From the NCBI GenBank assembly GCA_031761405.1, contig JASEVX010000001.1, positions 25,830,261-25,894,260 on the forward strand: a stretch of 64,000 nucleotides of DNA, written 5' to 3'. Shown in pieces: positions 1 to 14,700 of this stretch. Under the pieces are notes generated by a model that made no database searches, was not told the DNA's origin, and saw only the letters and a program-made list of their open reading frames with translations. Made by a program: the position numbers and the translations under genes. Each line of letters begins with the position of its first letter. Position 1 is the first letter of the stretch. Source of the stretch: Serripes groenlandicus (Eukaryota; Mollusca; Bivalvia; Cardiida; Cardiidae).

Positions 1-69
1 AAAACGATCAATACATTATCTGATACGCTTTTTAAGCTTGTGAATATAGAAGTGCTCAGCTAAGTTAGA

Positions 70-685
70 CAAGAGAACCATGATGGTCCTATATCCCTCA
101 TCTGATTTATCAGAACTTCAATAGTTATTAAAGCTTTTACTCTACACATATAAGGAACAAGCCCATAGTGGCCATGTTTTTCAAGAACTTTATATAAATC
201 TTGGTACAGGGTCACATAAGGAGCATTTGTGCCATATTATGTTCAAATCATGCCAGTACTTTTGGACATTTTGTTAACGTTTTTACTAAATATATGCATA
301 TATTAAAGGAAAAGAAACCCATTGCCACTGGCTGCCATGTTTTTCCATGGATCAGAATAATTTAAAAAATCTTGGTAGAGAGTCCTCCAATGAACTTTTA
401 AATGGTGACACAACAGTTCAAATCAGGTAAGTACTTTTGAACTAGAAGATTTTTAGTTATTTTTTTCTCGTTGCCATGGTAATTAGAGCTTTGCATGGGA
501 TTTAGTTCATTGAATACATTTAAAAGAGGACCACATGAGGAACATTCCTGTGAAATTATTTTGAAATTAGTCTCTTTGATAAGGAGAAGTTGTTTATAGG
601 GAAATGTGATCAGATTGACAGACAACTGCAACAAATGGTGAGTGATCACAATAGCTCATTCAGCACTTCATGCTCAGGTGATCTG
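70..685 (+). mobile_element. Pearl-type element, degraded
   Basis: It starts CAAGAGAACCATGATGGTCC and has two diverged units (GCCATGTTTTTC..GGGTCACATAAGGAGCAT). It ends CAGCACTTCATGCTCAGGTGATCT. Confidence 0.6.
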
Positions 686-1834
686 GCAACAAGGCCAAGT
701 CTCATCATTCTCAAGTCAAAGATGCTGCCTCTAGTATGTCCATCAGATTTTTTTTAATTTAGCCTACTGACCTATATACTTAAACTTACTATCGTTCAGA
801 CAATCATTCTGACAAACTTGCAGCCTATAGAGCATTAACAACATTGTTCTCAATTTTACCTACTGACCTAGTTTTTAAACAAATATGAGCCATATTGAAC
901 CTTGGCCTAGATATCAACAAGACAACATTCTGACAGCTTTTCAACACGCTCATGTCAAAAATGCGGTCTCGAGTGTTAACAAGATTTTTATCAAATAAGG
1001 CCCAGTGACCAAATTTTGATTTGACATACCCGCCAACTCATATTTAAACTTATCCTATATATCGTTAAGACAAATATTCTTACAAAGTCTTAACATTTTT
1101 GACCGCCCAAGAACCATTTTTGAACTTGGCCTAGATATCATCAGACAAACAAGTTTCGAAATGCGCAGGTCAAAAATATGCATTATGGTATCTAGAAAGT
1201 TAAAAATATTTTTCTCAAATTTGGCCTGGTGACCTAGCTTTTGATGTGACATGACCCATATTAAAACTTGGCCTAAACATCATTAAGACAAGCATTCTTA
1301 CAAAGTTTCAACATGCTCAAAGTGATGCTACCAGAGTGTTAATAACATTTTCCTTCAATTTATTCTAGTGACCTATTTTTTACCAAACATGACCCATATT
1401 CGAACTAAGCCTATATATCATCAAGAAAACATTCTGTCAAAGTTTCAGCATGCTCAAGTAACAAAAATACGACTTCCAGAGTATTGCCAAGATTTTCTTC
1501 AATTTAGACAATTTACCTAATTTTTTACCCATCATGACCCATATTAAAACTTGGCCTAGCTATCTATCATGAAGATTGGATGGGAACAGTGGCTTTGATA
1601 GTGTTAACAAGCAAATTGTTAACGACAGCCGATAAACAATAGGCGGCAGACAAAAGGTGATCACAATAACACAACTACATCACTTCATGCTCAGGTGAAA
1701 AAAATTCAATGAATAAAAGCAAAACCGGAAACAAGAGTGTCCAAAGGAGGACATGCGTCGTCTATAGAAGGAGGGCGTAGTCTTCATGCCAAGGCAAGTG
1801 AAAAACACAAATGCACCATTCTTTTCTTCATACT
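686..1834 (+). mobile_element. Pearl-type repeat downstream of the ASB gene
   Basis: About five units share GACCTAG-TTTT, CATATTcGAACTTGGCCTAGATATC and GTTAACAAGATTTT, ending TCATGCTCAGGTGAAAAAA (about 1,705). The remaining bases to 1,834 probably include the ASB 3' UTR; no polyadenylation signal was found there. Confidence 0.55.
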
Positions 1835-2790
1835 TCAATCACTGTCGTCTGCTTCAATGTCGTCAGGATCCTCTTGTCCATATGTCAAATCACTTAAGGT
1901 GAGGTACCTCTTCAGAGTCTCTGGAATGGGAAGTAATTTGACCTTTTCCGAAATACCTATACCAAAATAGTTTCTTAGGAAATTTCTACATCTCGTCACC
2001 AGCTTAGGAGGATTCTGAACATAACTCAACAATAGTTGACAAAAACGTTCGTCACAGTCCTCGGGAAATTTATGATCGATTAACCACTTCTCTTGATAAA
2101 GATTGTATCCTGCAGATATCAGAAGGAGAGCAATTTCTGGGTTATTGTTAGCAACAGCCACCCATAATGGCGACTTGGGTTCTTCGTATACGTAAACAAC
2201 TTGATCCGTCTGTGCATGCTGATCAATCCCTCTTGATTCTACCTCTAACTTTACATTGTTTAAGAGAAGAAGTTTTACGACTTCTTTCTTGGACATGAAT
2301 ATTGCGTTCCACAAGACTGTTGCGTTCACATTGTTTCTCATATTTGGATCCGCGCCGTGAGATATCAACAGTTCACATGCTCTGACCAGACCATTGTATG
2401 CAGCATACAGCAGAGGTGTGTCACCATCTTTATCACTGTTATTAACGTTACATATCAATGGCGCAAGAACTTCTATAACAGCAACATGTCCACCATGGGC
2501 TGCAAGAGCTAACGGGGTATTTTTGTCTGTCGTCTGTTCGTCATGTGGCACACCAGCAGCCAAAAGCTCTTTCACACAGCTGAGGTGTCCATTCCATGCT
2601 GCTATGTGTAACGGTGTGTATCCAAGCTTGTTTGCCCGACATGCGTTACCGCCGTACTTCATTAAGAGCTGAATAATCTCCAGAGAGCCATCATAAGACG
2701 AGAGCAGCAGCAGTGAATTGCCATCTTGTTTGGTTTGAAAGTTGGGATCTGCTCCCGCATCTAGCAAAATTCTACACAACTCGACATTCT
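1835..2790 (-). CDS. ASB gene, last exon: ankyrin repeats and SOCS box
   Basis: Acceptor CTTTTTTCAG|AGAATGTC begins the exon and TGA at 1837..1835 ends it. It codes the remaining ankyrin repeats (residues 286 to about 530), the SOCS box (LVTRC, then LPIPETLKRYL) and an acidic tail ending EADDSD. Open frame continues upstream of the acceptor into a MITE but is not coding there. No AATAAA was seen close downstream. Confidence 0.92.
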
Positions 2791-5700
2791 CTGAAAAAAG
2801 GAGCCAATTACATATTTGTAACTTAACCTTTTCCCACATACAGAACCTTTCTGTAGCCTCTGCAGCAGACGAATTTAAAAAAAAAAAACAGAGAAAAAAG
2901 AAGAAATTGCTCATAATAAGAATTCTCCTTCTGTCTCAATTTGTTCAACTCTATTTAGTAACTATACTTTCTATAGTTTTTTCTCTTTTTCAAAGTCGTC
3001 TGCTGTAGGTGAACTGTATGTGGGAAAGAGTTAATATCTCTGTCTCAGATGACTTTTCAAACTATATTGGCAAACATAGGTAAACTCTTTATAAATGAAA
3101 GAACAATTATTGAATAAAATTGAAAGCATTGTGGCAATAGAAGAAATTGGTCATTATGAGAAATTTGAACATTAGACACAATGTGTTCAAAAGATGGCTG
3201 CTGCACAGGCCTCAGAAAATGTCTGTATGTCGGAAAGGGTTAACTGTTTAACTCTTTAAAAAAGAAAGAACAATTATTGAATAAAGTTGAAAGCATTTTG
3301 GCAAAAGGAGAAATTGCTCATTATGAGAAATTTGTCCTTTAGCTACATTGTTTTCAAAAGGGCTAAAGAGGTTTTGTTCCTAATGCATATATTTTAGTTT
3401 TTTTTGTGTTCATCACTTTTGCTTGTCTGTGATTGGCTGAAATATTTTGTTCATAACCTCATGAATAAAAAAAATTAACATTGGCGACGTGCTGTATTAT
3501 GGAAAATAAAGTTGTAAAATACTATTATGTTTTATTACTCACTGAAATAGCCATATTAATGCTAAAATATAAGGAATGGAGCGGTTTTTTTTCGTTTTCA
3601 TGGGGGTATGAACAAAAAAACCTGATCACACATTCTATGAAACCGCTTCGCGATTTCATAGAGAGTGATCAGGTTTTTTTGTTCATACCCCCATGAAAAC
3701 GAAAAAAAAGCTCTCCATTCCTTAAATATTATGTACTGACATTTTCATTTTAAACTGTTGACTAGATTTTTCTATGGTGAATGGTCAACCCTTAAAGGAA
3801 AACCTCTTTAGCCCTTACTCTGGTAGAAGCTACATTAGACATGTGTGCAGGGGCTGACTTTCGAAACATTATGGGAAAATGAGCAATTTCTCCTTTTCCA
3901 ACACTATTTATAACTCTTTATCAAAATGATCTACAATTTTCCTCTTCATTTTATTCTTCGTTTTCAAAGTATATGAGTCTTAACCCTTTCCAACCTGCAG
4001 ATACATTTTGCTGCATTTGCAGCAGAGGACTCTTGAAAACATTGAGTGAAATTAGGACATGAGCAATGTCTTCTTTTGCCACAATCTTTTCAACTCTATT
4101 CAATAACTATGCTTTTATTTATAGAGATCTTTCATGTTTGTGTCAAGATGTTTTTCTGCATGTTTGTTGTATGTGGGAAAGGGTTTACAATTTCAGAGTA
4201 AAGAGTTAACCCTTTTCCACATGCAGACATCTCTGCAGCAGTAAACTATTCAAAACATTGTGGTAAAAGTAAATATTATGAGCATTACCCATATATTTTT
4301 AAAACTCTTTTTAATTTTTGCCCAGATATTATCAAAGTGGCCTGCTGCAGATTAGTTGTATGTCGGAAAGGGTTAAAACATGAAAGTATCGTTTTTGTCT
4401 AGTGTGGCTCAACTGTAGTTGATCAAGCCCGCCAATTTGATTTTGAAATGCGAATCAAAACTGTTTTCCTACCAACATATACAGGATTGACCAAAGCCAC
4501 TTCTCCCCTTCCGTTGATGTGATTCACATTAGCACCATACTTGATGAATAATTTCACTAAATCCACTTTTCGACTGGCAACTGCATTGATCAATGGCGTG
4601 GCTCCATTTGCTGAAGTAACGTCAGGAAATGCTCCAGCTTCTAACAAAGGTTCAAGAAATGTCGGATGACATCGAATACAAAACGTCAGTAATGGGTACC
4701 CATTTGTGTCCTTTGGGTTTAAGTCAATATTTTCTGTGTTTAGCAGCAGGTTGAATACCTCCTCGTTCTCAAATTGCACACATATTCTAAGTGGTGCTGC
4801 ATTTCCTTTATTTGGATCAACTTTTATAGACAGCAAATATTTAACAGTTTCGATCTGATTTGTAAAAACAGCTACACAAAGTGGAGTGTAACCCGACTCG
4901 GAAGTTGCTATGTTCATATCACAACCTTGTCCATGTAAATATTTCAGAACTGGCAGGTACTGGTCATGCATGGCTGCAAAATGGACAAGACGGCATTCTA
5001 GGAACTGAAGAAAAACAAGAAAGAAAACAATAATAGGAATGCAAAGATTTAAATAAAAGGGCCAAGATGACCCTAAATCGATCACCTGAGTGATGGATTT
5101 AGTAGCAAATGTGTAAATGCTACTGTAGGGGAAAGAAACTTCAAGGAGTGGATACTGTAAATCAAACAAGCATATCAGTAACGAATATTTGTAATAAGAA
5201 ATTGGCAACATATTGGGGCTTGGCGTGAAACAGTTCTAACTAAAAACCTATTTTGAAAACCCTGGTTTAGGGGCAATTTTGAACCCTTTGTAAACAATGC
5301 AAATTTAGATGCCATTACTCAGAACGAGTAATGGCACCTAAATTTCCATTGTTTACCATGGAAAATGATTTAACGCTTATTAAGACTTTATGGCGAGGTG
5401 ATTAACCTTGATAAACAAATATTAACTACTGACCTAATTTCAAAATAATTCATCACATGTTTCTTTACCATTTTCCCGGTTGCAGAATTCTTTTGCTGCA
5501 TTTTGATAGAGAAAAGCTTAAGAGCGTTTTTTCTTTTGAACATACTTTGATCTAGTGCAGCCCAGCGGAACCATTTGTACAATTTCAATAGAGGGAAGCT
5601 TGGGAACATTCTTTTGAACATACATGTACTTTGAAATTGAGCAGAACAGTTTAAATAAACTTGGTAGAGGAACTTTTGTGTGAAATAATTTTGAAATTTG

Positions 5701-8700
5701 GTTAGTTGTTAAGGAGGAGATGGCCTTTAAAGATTGATCTGTTTTTAGCTCCAGCGGCCATTTTGAGCAATGGAGCGGAACAATTTTGACAATTGTGGTA
5801 GAGGGTTACCCTAGGAACTTTTGTGTGAAATTATTTTGAATTTGTGCAACTGGTTTAGTAGGAGATACATGTATTGTTAAGAAAAACAAACTATATTTAG
5901 CTCTGGCAGCCATTTGGTGCAATGCAGCGGAAAGGTTCGAACAATTTGGTACAGAACTACTCAAGGAACATTTATTTTAAATAATTTTGATATTTAGGTT
6001 TAGAAGGAGATGTTGTTTAACTCTTTCCCACATAAGCAAATATTCAGCAGACAACTTTGAAACCATCTAGGCAAAAACACGTAAAATATAATATACTGCA
6101 AAGAGTTGAAAACATTGTTGCAAAGGATAAAATTGCTCATTTTGAGCAATTTCTCCTTTTGTTACAATGTTTACAAGAGCCTTCTGCTGCAGAGGCATCA
6201 GAAAGCATATATATGTGGGAAAGGGTTGAAGAACAAAAGGAGAAATTGCTGAGTATGAGACACTGACATTGTTTTTAACAAATTTTAGAAACGGCATTAG
6301 GATGTTACTATACATGCCTAAAACATTATTGAACGGAAACAAACTATAGTTTTAGATCAGCTTGCAAAGATGTGCCATCTGATCTTGACCTATAGATTAT
6401 AAATTCGTAAATAATCCCATGATTCAAGTTATTTTTTAAAGCATGTTCTTTATCTAGATCAATTCAAAGCCTTGAAAAAAAAAAAAAACATGCATTTTCA
6501 AGTAATTATCAACAGAGGTCCATTTAATCCTTTTCCACATGTAGACATTTTCTGATGCCTCTGCAGCAGAGAACTTTAGAAAACACTGTAGGAAAAGGAA
6601 AAAATTGCTCATGATGAGAAATTTCTCCTTTTGCCAGTGTTTTCAAATTTAATTATTTATCAGAGGACTAGGTAAGGGTTATGAAACTGGTCTTTTCCCC
6701 ACAATATTTCTCTTATTACTCAACCAAGTCCTATGTTGTGGGTACTCAAAAGGATCGTCTCACTTAGACTATTATTTTGAGTACCCAACATATAGGGTTT
6801 AAATATCTGTTATCTAGAGCTCTGATTTATCATACTATCATTTACAAAGAGTATCATATTTTTGCTTATATGTTTTCAAAATCGTCTGCTGCAGATTTGT
6901 TGCATATGGGAAAGGGTTAAGGGGTATATAAATACTTTTTCTAGGACAATTCAAAGCCTTAAAAAATATTGAATTTGTTTAAGCACCATGCATTTTCAAG
7001 TAATTTTCATCAGAGGTTCAGATAAGGGCCTTATAATTATCACGATCTGAAACTCAGTGAGACAATTTTATTGAGTTTTAACCCTTTCCCTCATACGGCA
7101 ATTCTGCAGCAGACGACTTTGAACATATTTTGTCAAATAATGGAAAATCTCTATAATTAAATGGATAACCTATGACTAAAAGTGGAAAACATTGTGACAA
7201 AAGGAGAAATTGCATGTTTTGTGCAATTTCCTCTTTTGTTACTATGTTTTCAAAAAGCGGTCTGCTGCAGAGGCGTTCGCAAGCGTCTATATGAGGGAAA
7301 GGGTTAAGGGGTATAGAATTACTTTTTCTAGGACAATTCAAAGCCTTGAAAAATATTGAATTTGTTTAAGCACCATGCATTTTCAAGTTATTTTCATCAG
7401 AGGTTCAGATAATTGTAAAATGAATGTATATTGTTTTATGGCGCATCGACAGCTAAGGTCATTTAGCGCGCAATCAAATTTAATTATTCATGATCCCTGG
7501 GTAAACAAACCAGTACTAGGCTAGAAAATGTGCCTTGCCCAAGGGCACTCCACCATGACCGTAGTGCCGCGACTGGGGATCGAACCCGGGACACCCGACG
7601 CTAACCACTCGACCACAGCGGATGAGGTTCAGATAAGGGGCTGATAATTATCACGATCTAAAACTCAGTGAGACAATTTTATTGAGTTTTAAATGGAGAA
7701 ATAAGAGAGATATCATGGGAAAAAGAGCATTTTACTCCTCCTTATCCAGGCGTCTGAATTATTGTAACCATGATTAGACAACACCAAATTATTCTGTGAC
7801 CTACCTCTTCAACGTATTCATCATGTTCACATTGACTACTGCTAATGGACTCCGACACTCTTTCTTTCCATGATACCTTATCAAACTCTTCTTCTTCACC
7901 TTTGTTGTCAAATTTAGTTAGAAATGGGGTCAAACAAGTTTTAGAATTACACACAGCTGTAAAAGAAAATTAAATAAACAATTTTTATATTTGAGGCTTT
8001 CATGCTTATTCTGATATAATATTTATGCTTCTCCCACATAAAAATGTTCTGAGGAATAGAATTTAAAACTTACACAAATCATTGTACATGTTTATTGTTT
8101 AACCCTTTCCCTCATACGACAATTCTGCAGCAAAAGACTTTGAACATATTCTGTCAAAAAATAGAAAATCTCCATAATTGAATGAATAACCTATGACTAA
8201 AAGTGGAAAACATTGTGGCGTCAGAAAGCGTCTATATGAGGGAAAGGGTTAAGATGATTCGAAATATTCAGTGAAATTGGGAAAATGATCATGTTGAACA
8301 TTTTGTCTTTTTTTTTTAATCCCTTTTCCACATGTAACAATTCTGAATAACATGACTTTGAACACAAAAAAAAGTCAATAATTTTTAAAGAATAACTATT
8401 TAATATTTAAAGAACTAAATGGTTTGTTTTTTCACAAATCCATATGTCGCCCCCATTGCAGTTTGTCAATGATTGTAAAACTGAAACCATAACCTTGAAC
8501 CAAAGTGGTTGTAACATGCACTCTGCACATTGTCTCTCAGTATTGTAAACAGTTGTTGTTATTTCAAAATCCTTCAAAACGGTTCAAAAGTTATTGAGCC
8601 GATACGAAATATAGTCGTATGACCTTTGACCTGTTATTAATACCTTAACCTTGAATCAAAGTGGTTGTAACATGCGCTCTGCAATTTCTCCTTATTAACA

Positions 8701-11700
8701 CAATGTTTTTTAAATCCATTCAAATAGTAAACCATCAGTTATAGAAATATTCCAAATTTTCGTCAAATTGATTTAAAATTTGTCTGCTGCAGATTTACTG
8801 TATGTTGAAAAGAGTTAATTTCTTCCATGCTGAACAGTTAGCGTTTAATCACTGCTGACCACACTCAAAGTGGAGTTCCTTGAAAAATGAATATTTCCTA
8901 GCTTAGTACTGGTTAGTCCCCTAGGGTACATGTACTACATGGGCAAGTGAATTGTCCCTGGGATAAAACTGTTGAAATGGTTTAAAAACTCTTTCTGAGG
9001 TTCAGACAATTTATTTTTGATGTCACTGCTGATGCCTTTTGTAAACGTTGTGGAAAATGGATAAATTGTTTAAACAATAAATTCTTCCTTTTTCTGAATT
9101 GTTTTTAACACGGTATCAAATTTCAAATATCACATTTGCCAGTTGATTTAATTGTGTGTTATCTGTTGGTTTTTTGAACCAGCATTTCATATACAGTCAA
9201 ACCAGTGCTAAAGACCACCTTTATATGGCAATTACCTGTCTATAGCAACCACACTTTTAATTTCCAAACAACTTATTTTCTGCATAAATTACCCTATAAA
9301 AGACCATCTGTAAACAAAGACCACATTTCTCTGTCCCCATGAGTGGTCTTTAAACATAGGTTGGACAATAACTGCCATATCACACAGACTAATGCCTGGT
9401 TGATGGAAGATGTATACCTCTGTCATGATGATTTCAAAAACTAAGCAGTTGGGCTACCTTGATTTGCCAGATTTATCAGTTTTAATTTCTAATGCAAAAA
9501 CAAAGCATTAACCCTTTCTCACATATAGACGCTTTTTGACACATCTGCAGCAGACAGCATTTGAAAACATTGTCGCAAAAGAAGAAATTGCTCAAGAGTA
9601 ATTTCTCCTTTTGTAAAAAAAAACCCTCAATGGTTATAATCCTCATGTATAGAGGTTTTTCTACATTTTTGACAAGATGGTTAAACCAAGTCGTCTGCAT
9701 CAGATTTGCTCTATGTGGGAATGGGTTAACCTTATCTCTCATATAGACATATAAATGCAGCAGACAACATTTAAAAAGATTTTGTCAAAAGGAGAAATTG
9801 CTTAAAATGAGCAATTTCTCGTTTTCCTACAATGTTTTCAACATTTTCCAGTAATTACACCTACATGTAACCTTATAGAGATTTTTCATATTTTTGCCTT
9901 GCTGTTTTCAAAGTCGTCTGATGCAGATTTGCTGTATGTGGGAAATGGTTAAATATTTCCTTTTGAAACATGAAAAACATGACAATATGTAAACAATATA
10001 TTCTGACATTACCCATTGATATATCTTGGTCAAGCAGGTCTTTGTTCGAGTCGAACAGGTCTTGATCGAAATCCTCATCATGTATTCTTTCAAACAGACA
10101 TGCCTGCTTACATTTAATCTCTGTAAATATAAAGGAGTACAGTCAGCTGAGGAAGGCAGCAGACCATTAAATGACATGTATTGGTGGTGTTGTGGTAGAG
10201 CATCCGCCTTGTGTGCGAGAGGTCATGGGTTTGATCCCCGGCCGGGTCATACCAAAAACTTTAACAAGAGCTGTCGGAGGACAGCCCACTCGACTATTCT
10301 ACCGCTTATTCAAATTACTGAGATATGGACTCTAATGTAGTTGCATGCAAAAAATTAACTTGAATTTCTTAAAGGGTGATAATTTGCATTATATGCAGGA
10401 CAGAGATATTTAACTTAATTATGTTCATAGGTGTGATGGTTGGGAAGGGTTGTATAACGTTTCAATGAAATGCATCAAGTAGTTACTATTAAGATATGGA
10501 CTCTTAATGTAGTTGCACGCAAACCATTATTTTTAAGTCAAAAGAGGGCAACAATTTGCATCATATGCAGGATAGAGTTATCTTAAAGGGTTGTATAAAG
10601 TTTCAATACAATGCATCAAGTAAATACTCCGATATGGACTTAATTTAATTGCACGCAAAACTTTTACCATCCTTTCTTTAGTAAAAAAGGGACCATAACT
10701 TGCATAAAATAAAGGATAGGGTTATCTTACTTGATTATCTAGGAATAATTGGATAGGGTTGTAGAAAGTTTCAATGCAATTATATGTAGTATTTAAGTAC
10801 TTGCATGCAAAACCTTGACCAAGGTGTGATGTGGACGCCGATGCCAGGGTGAGTAGTATAGCTCTCATATTCTTTGAATAGTCGAGCTCAAAATGGTAGT
10901 AATGGCTGTCCTCCTTGGTGCTCAGGATTGTGGGGTAAGCATTCTGACTAACTGGCTGGTGTCAGGATAAATGGACCAGTAGCACTGGTAACTTACCAAA
11001 GAAATGCCATGATATAAGAAATGTTGAAAGCGGCATAAAACACCAAACAATCAAACAATCCCTTGGGATTTGCAAATGTTTTCCATAATCATCTGCTATA
11101 TACATGTATTAACCCAATTAACTCCAACGTTTTTTGTAGCCTCTGTTGATGACCTTTTTCTTAGAGAACTTGTGTTATAAAAAGTAATTGATCATAATGA
11201 GCATTTCCTATATTTGTCCCAATGCTTTTAGAAAACTAGGAAACACATGAGTAGGTGAACTGGCCGCCGTGATATGACTAAGAAATTGTTAAAAACAGCA
11301 ATAAATCCCAATCAATCAATCAATCTGCTTCAGATTTACTATAACTTGGAAGGGTTTAATAAAGGAGAGTTCTATGATGGAAAGGATCGATTATATTATG
11401 CTCCCTAAAGGGTTTTATGAAGTAATGGTTTCTTTACTTTCTTTTTTTATTACCTTGAACAGCTCTGCAGCAGACGACTTTTGTCATATTGTTTTCAACT
11501 CTATTTAATATTTATACTTTCATTTATGGAGATTTTCCATATTTTTGTCAAGATGTTTTCAATGTCATCTGCGGCATATTTGTTGTATGTGGAAAATATT
11601 AAACAACTGTCAAGACCTCGGGCTGAATGTTTCGAGCCCTTCTTGGAAAACCACATATTAAATGGTGTCAATATGCAAAACCTAAATAAATGAAACGTAA

Positions 11701-14700
11701 AAAGTAAGAGATGATCAATACATTGTTGTCAAAAAATGCAGACAAATTTCTGATTAATTCTTATGAAGATTGGATGAAATAATTGACTTTGACAATGTTA
11801 TTCTAACAATTGACAAAGTGACCTAGGTTTTGACCCCCAATGACCCAGTTATGAATTTGATCGAGATTTAATGGAGACAAATGTTATGATAAACTTTCAT
11901 GAATATTGGATGAAAAATATGGCCTCTAGAGTCAATGTAAACCTATGTTAAGTTTCCTAACCAAGGCTAAGTTCTGTAGGCTTTTTGAAATCATAGTGAC
12001 AAAAGAAGAAATTGCTCAAAACAAGCAATTTCTCCTTTTGCCACAATGTTTTCCACTTTTAGTCATAGGTTAATCATTCACTTATGGAGATATTCTATTT
12101 TTTGACAAAATATGTTCAAAGTCGTCTGCTGCAGATTTGTCATATGAGGGAAAGGGTTAAAGGTCAATTTTTGTTATCAAGAGTGGGAATGAACTGCAAT
12201 TGAAACAGCTCATCAATAAATGACATTTGTAATCAGGCATTAAATCTTTGAACATTTTGAAAGAGGACTACCACAGGAACATTCCTTTAACGTTTGGTTG
12301 ATATCAGATTCTGTCCATTGGTTTAGGATATTATGTTGTTGAAGCTTAAAGTTCCTTTTACCCTTGATGCCATCTGGCATCAACTTTTTCAGCCAATCAG
12401 TAGGGCTTGAACAAATTATGTAGGGTCACTAAAGGTCAATTTCTGCCAAACTTTCTTAAAACTAGAACTTAAATATTAAATAAGAATGAAATTTTAAAGT
12501 ATTGTCATTTTTCCCCTTTTCCGATGCCATCTGGTGGCCATGTTTTACAACCAATCAACATGGCTTGAACAAAGTTTGTAGCGGGTCACTCAAGGACCAT
12601 TTTTAACAAATAATCTTGGAATCAGACAAGCAGATTATTTTAAAGTTATGGCATTTTTCTTCCTTTCTGATGCCGCAGCAACCTAAGTTATGTATAAAAT
12701 TGATATCTTTGAACATTTTTAATAAGAGGACCCCATAAGTAACATTACTATAAAGTTTGACTGAAATTGGTCCAGTAGATAAGGAGGAGATATCATTTGA
12801 AGCTAAAAGTTAACTTTACCCCTTTTCTGATACCACCTGTATGCTATGTCTTTCAACTAAGCATATTAAATTGCTTGGAAAAATTATGTAGAGAATAATT
12901 TTTACATATTTATCTTTAACCCTTTCCCTCATACGACAATTCTTTGAACATACTTTGCCAAAAAATAGAAAATCTCTATAATTGAATAGATAACCTATGA
13001 CTAAAAGTGGAAAACATTGTGGCAAAAGGAGAAATTGCTCGTTTTGGGCAGTTTCTTCCTTTGTCACTATGTTTTCAAAAAGCCGTCTGCTGCAGAGGCA
13101 TCAGAAAGCGTCTATATGAGGAAAAGGGTTAAATCAAACAGGCCATTTCATAAGTAGGGAATTTCCAAAAAGTATGCCATTTTGCCCCTTTTCTGAACCT
13201 TTGTAGAGGGTCACCCAAGGAACATTTCTATCAAACTATAATGGAATGCGACAAGCAGATTTAGAGGAGATTTTTTTTTTTAAATATTCGACGTTCCCCC
13301 GCATCCCCCTTTCTGATGCAACAGCAACCAAAAATCTTCATAGAACTTGAATCTTTATAAAGTGAACATTTGATCAAGAGTGGGAATAAACTGATGGATC
13401 GGACTACAGATGAAGGACAGAGAGTGATCAGAATAGATCACCTTGATCCGTTGGCTCTGGTGATCTGAAAAGGCTTTCATGTCTGTCAGATGTTTTATTC
13501 TTTAATTAACTATTTTAATCTTTCGTTATTTTTCAGCCTCTCACTTGTTCGAACATCTGTTATCATTCAAAATGATTTTTCTGATTTTTGATATAAAAAG
13601 CTTTTATGAAAGACCTTTTTAAAGGTTTGATTTTTCAGGGCCAGTTGTGTTTCAAATGAGGGCAATATAAAATGAAAGATGGACATATATGATATCACAT
13701 GTTTGTATCGGAATCTGTACCTTTTATATGAAACAAATCAAATGCTTATTGCATAATAAATATAAAATATAAGCCACTGGACTTATAGCAATACTGAGAA
13801 TGACAATAATAAAAAGGGGCACAACTGAATAATTTTTAAAGCCAGAGTTATGTGACTTGGTATAGACATGTGTTTCGTGCCTAGAATATGTGTTCTAAGT
13901 TTCTTTTGAAAATGTTGAACATTTTTTGAGTTATGAGGTAAGGTTAAAGTTTTGTAATGACATTGAAGAAGTCCCTAAGGGTATCACAATACCCTGACTT
14001 TTTTTCGTCGAAAAACAGACGAGCTCAAAATGTTGATAAATACAGTAAACAATAAATTTACCTCTGCGGCGCAGTTCTTCCATCCTTGTATCCTAAAAAT
14101 GTAAATGTATGATTTCTGCAATATGCCTGTGATATATTTTAAATATTTCAAATATCTTGATTTAATACACCATAGCAAATCTCAATAAGACAACTTTGAA
14201 AACATGCAAGCAGAAAAAGGGAAAATCCCCATAGACAAGGGCGCAATTATCGATAAGAGTTGAAAACATTGCGGCAAATGGAGAAAATGCTCAATATAAG
14301 CAACAACTTCTTTTACCACAAATTTTTCAAAAATCGACCGGCTGCAATTGTGTCATAATGCAACTGCAAGTGGGAAAGTGTTAAACGACTGCACACATTT
14401 TAACCTTTCCCAAATACAGAACAATTTTGCCACCTCTAAAGCAAATGACCCTTTAAAAATGTGTGGGGGAAAGAGAATATGAAATAATTGAACTCCTTTT
14501 CTCACACATTGTTTTCAACTTTATATTAACCCTTTCCCTCATATAAATGCTAGCGGACACTCCTGCAGCAGACGGCTTTTTGAAAACATAGTGACAAAAG
14601 AAGTTATTGCACAAAACTTGCAATTTCTCCTTTTGCCACAATGTTTTCCCCTTTTCATCATTGGTTATCCATTCAATTATGGAGATTTTCTATGTTTTGA

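Larger units (their letters stand above)
6430..7700. repeat. Local threefold duplication in ASB intron
   Basis: CAATTCAAAGCCTTgAAAAA..ATGCATTTTCAAG recurs near 6,460, 6,948 and 7,334, followed each time by CAGAGGt(T)C and a MITE or its site. Units two and three also share ATCACGATCTGAAACTCAG. MITEs at 6,534-6,920 and 7,078-7,307 belong to the units; the third unit holds the SINE at 7,413. Confidence 0.7.

Noticed and set aside
3481..3696. 71-codon open frame
   Set aside because: It is created by the long palindrome; the arms code each other's complement and no splice or family support exists.
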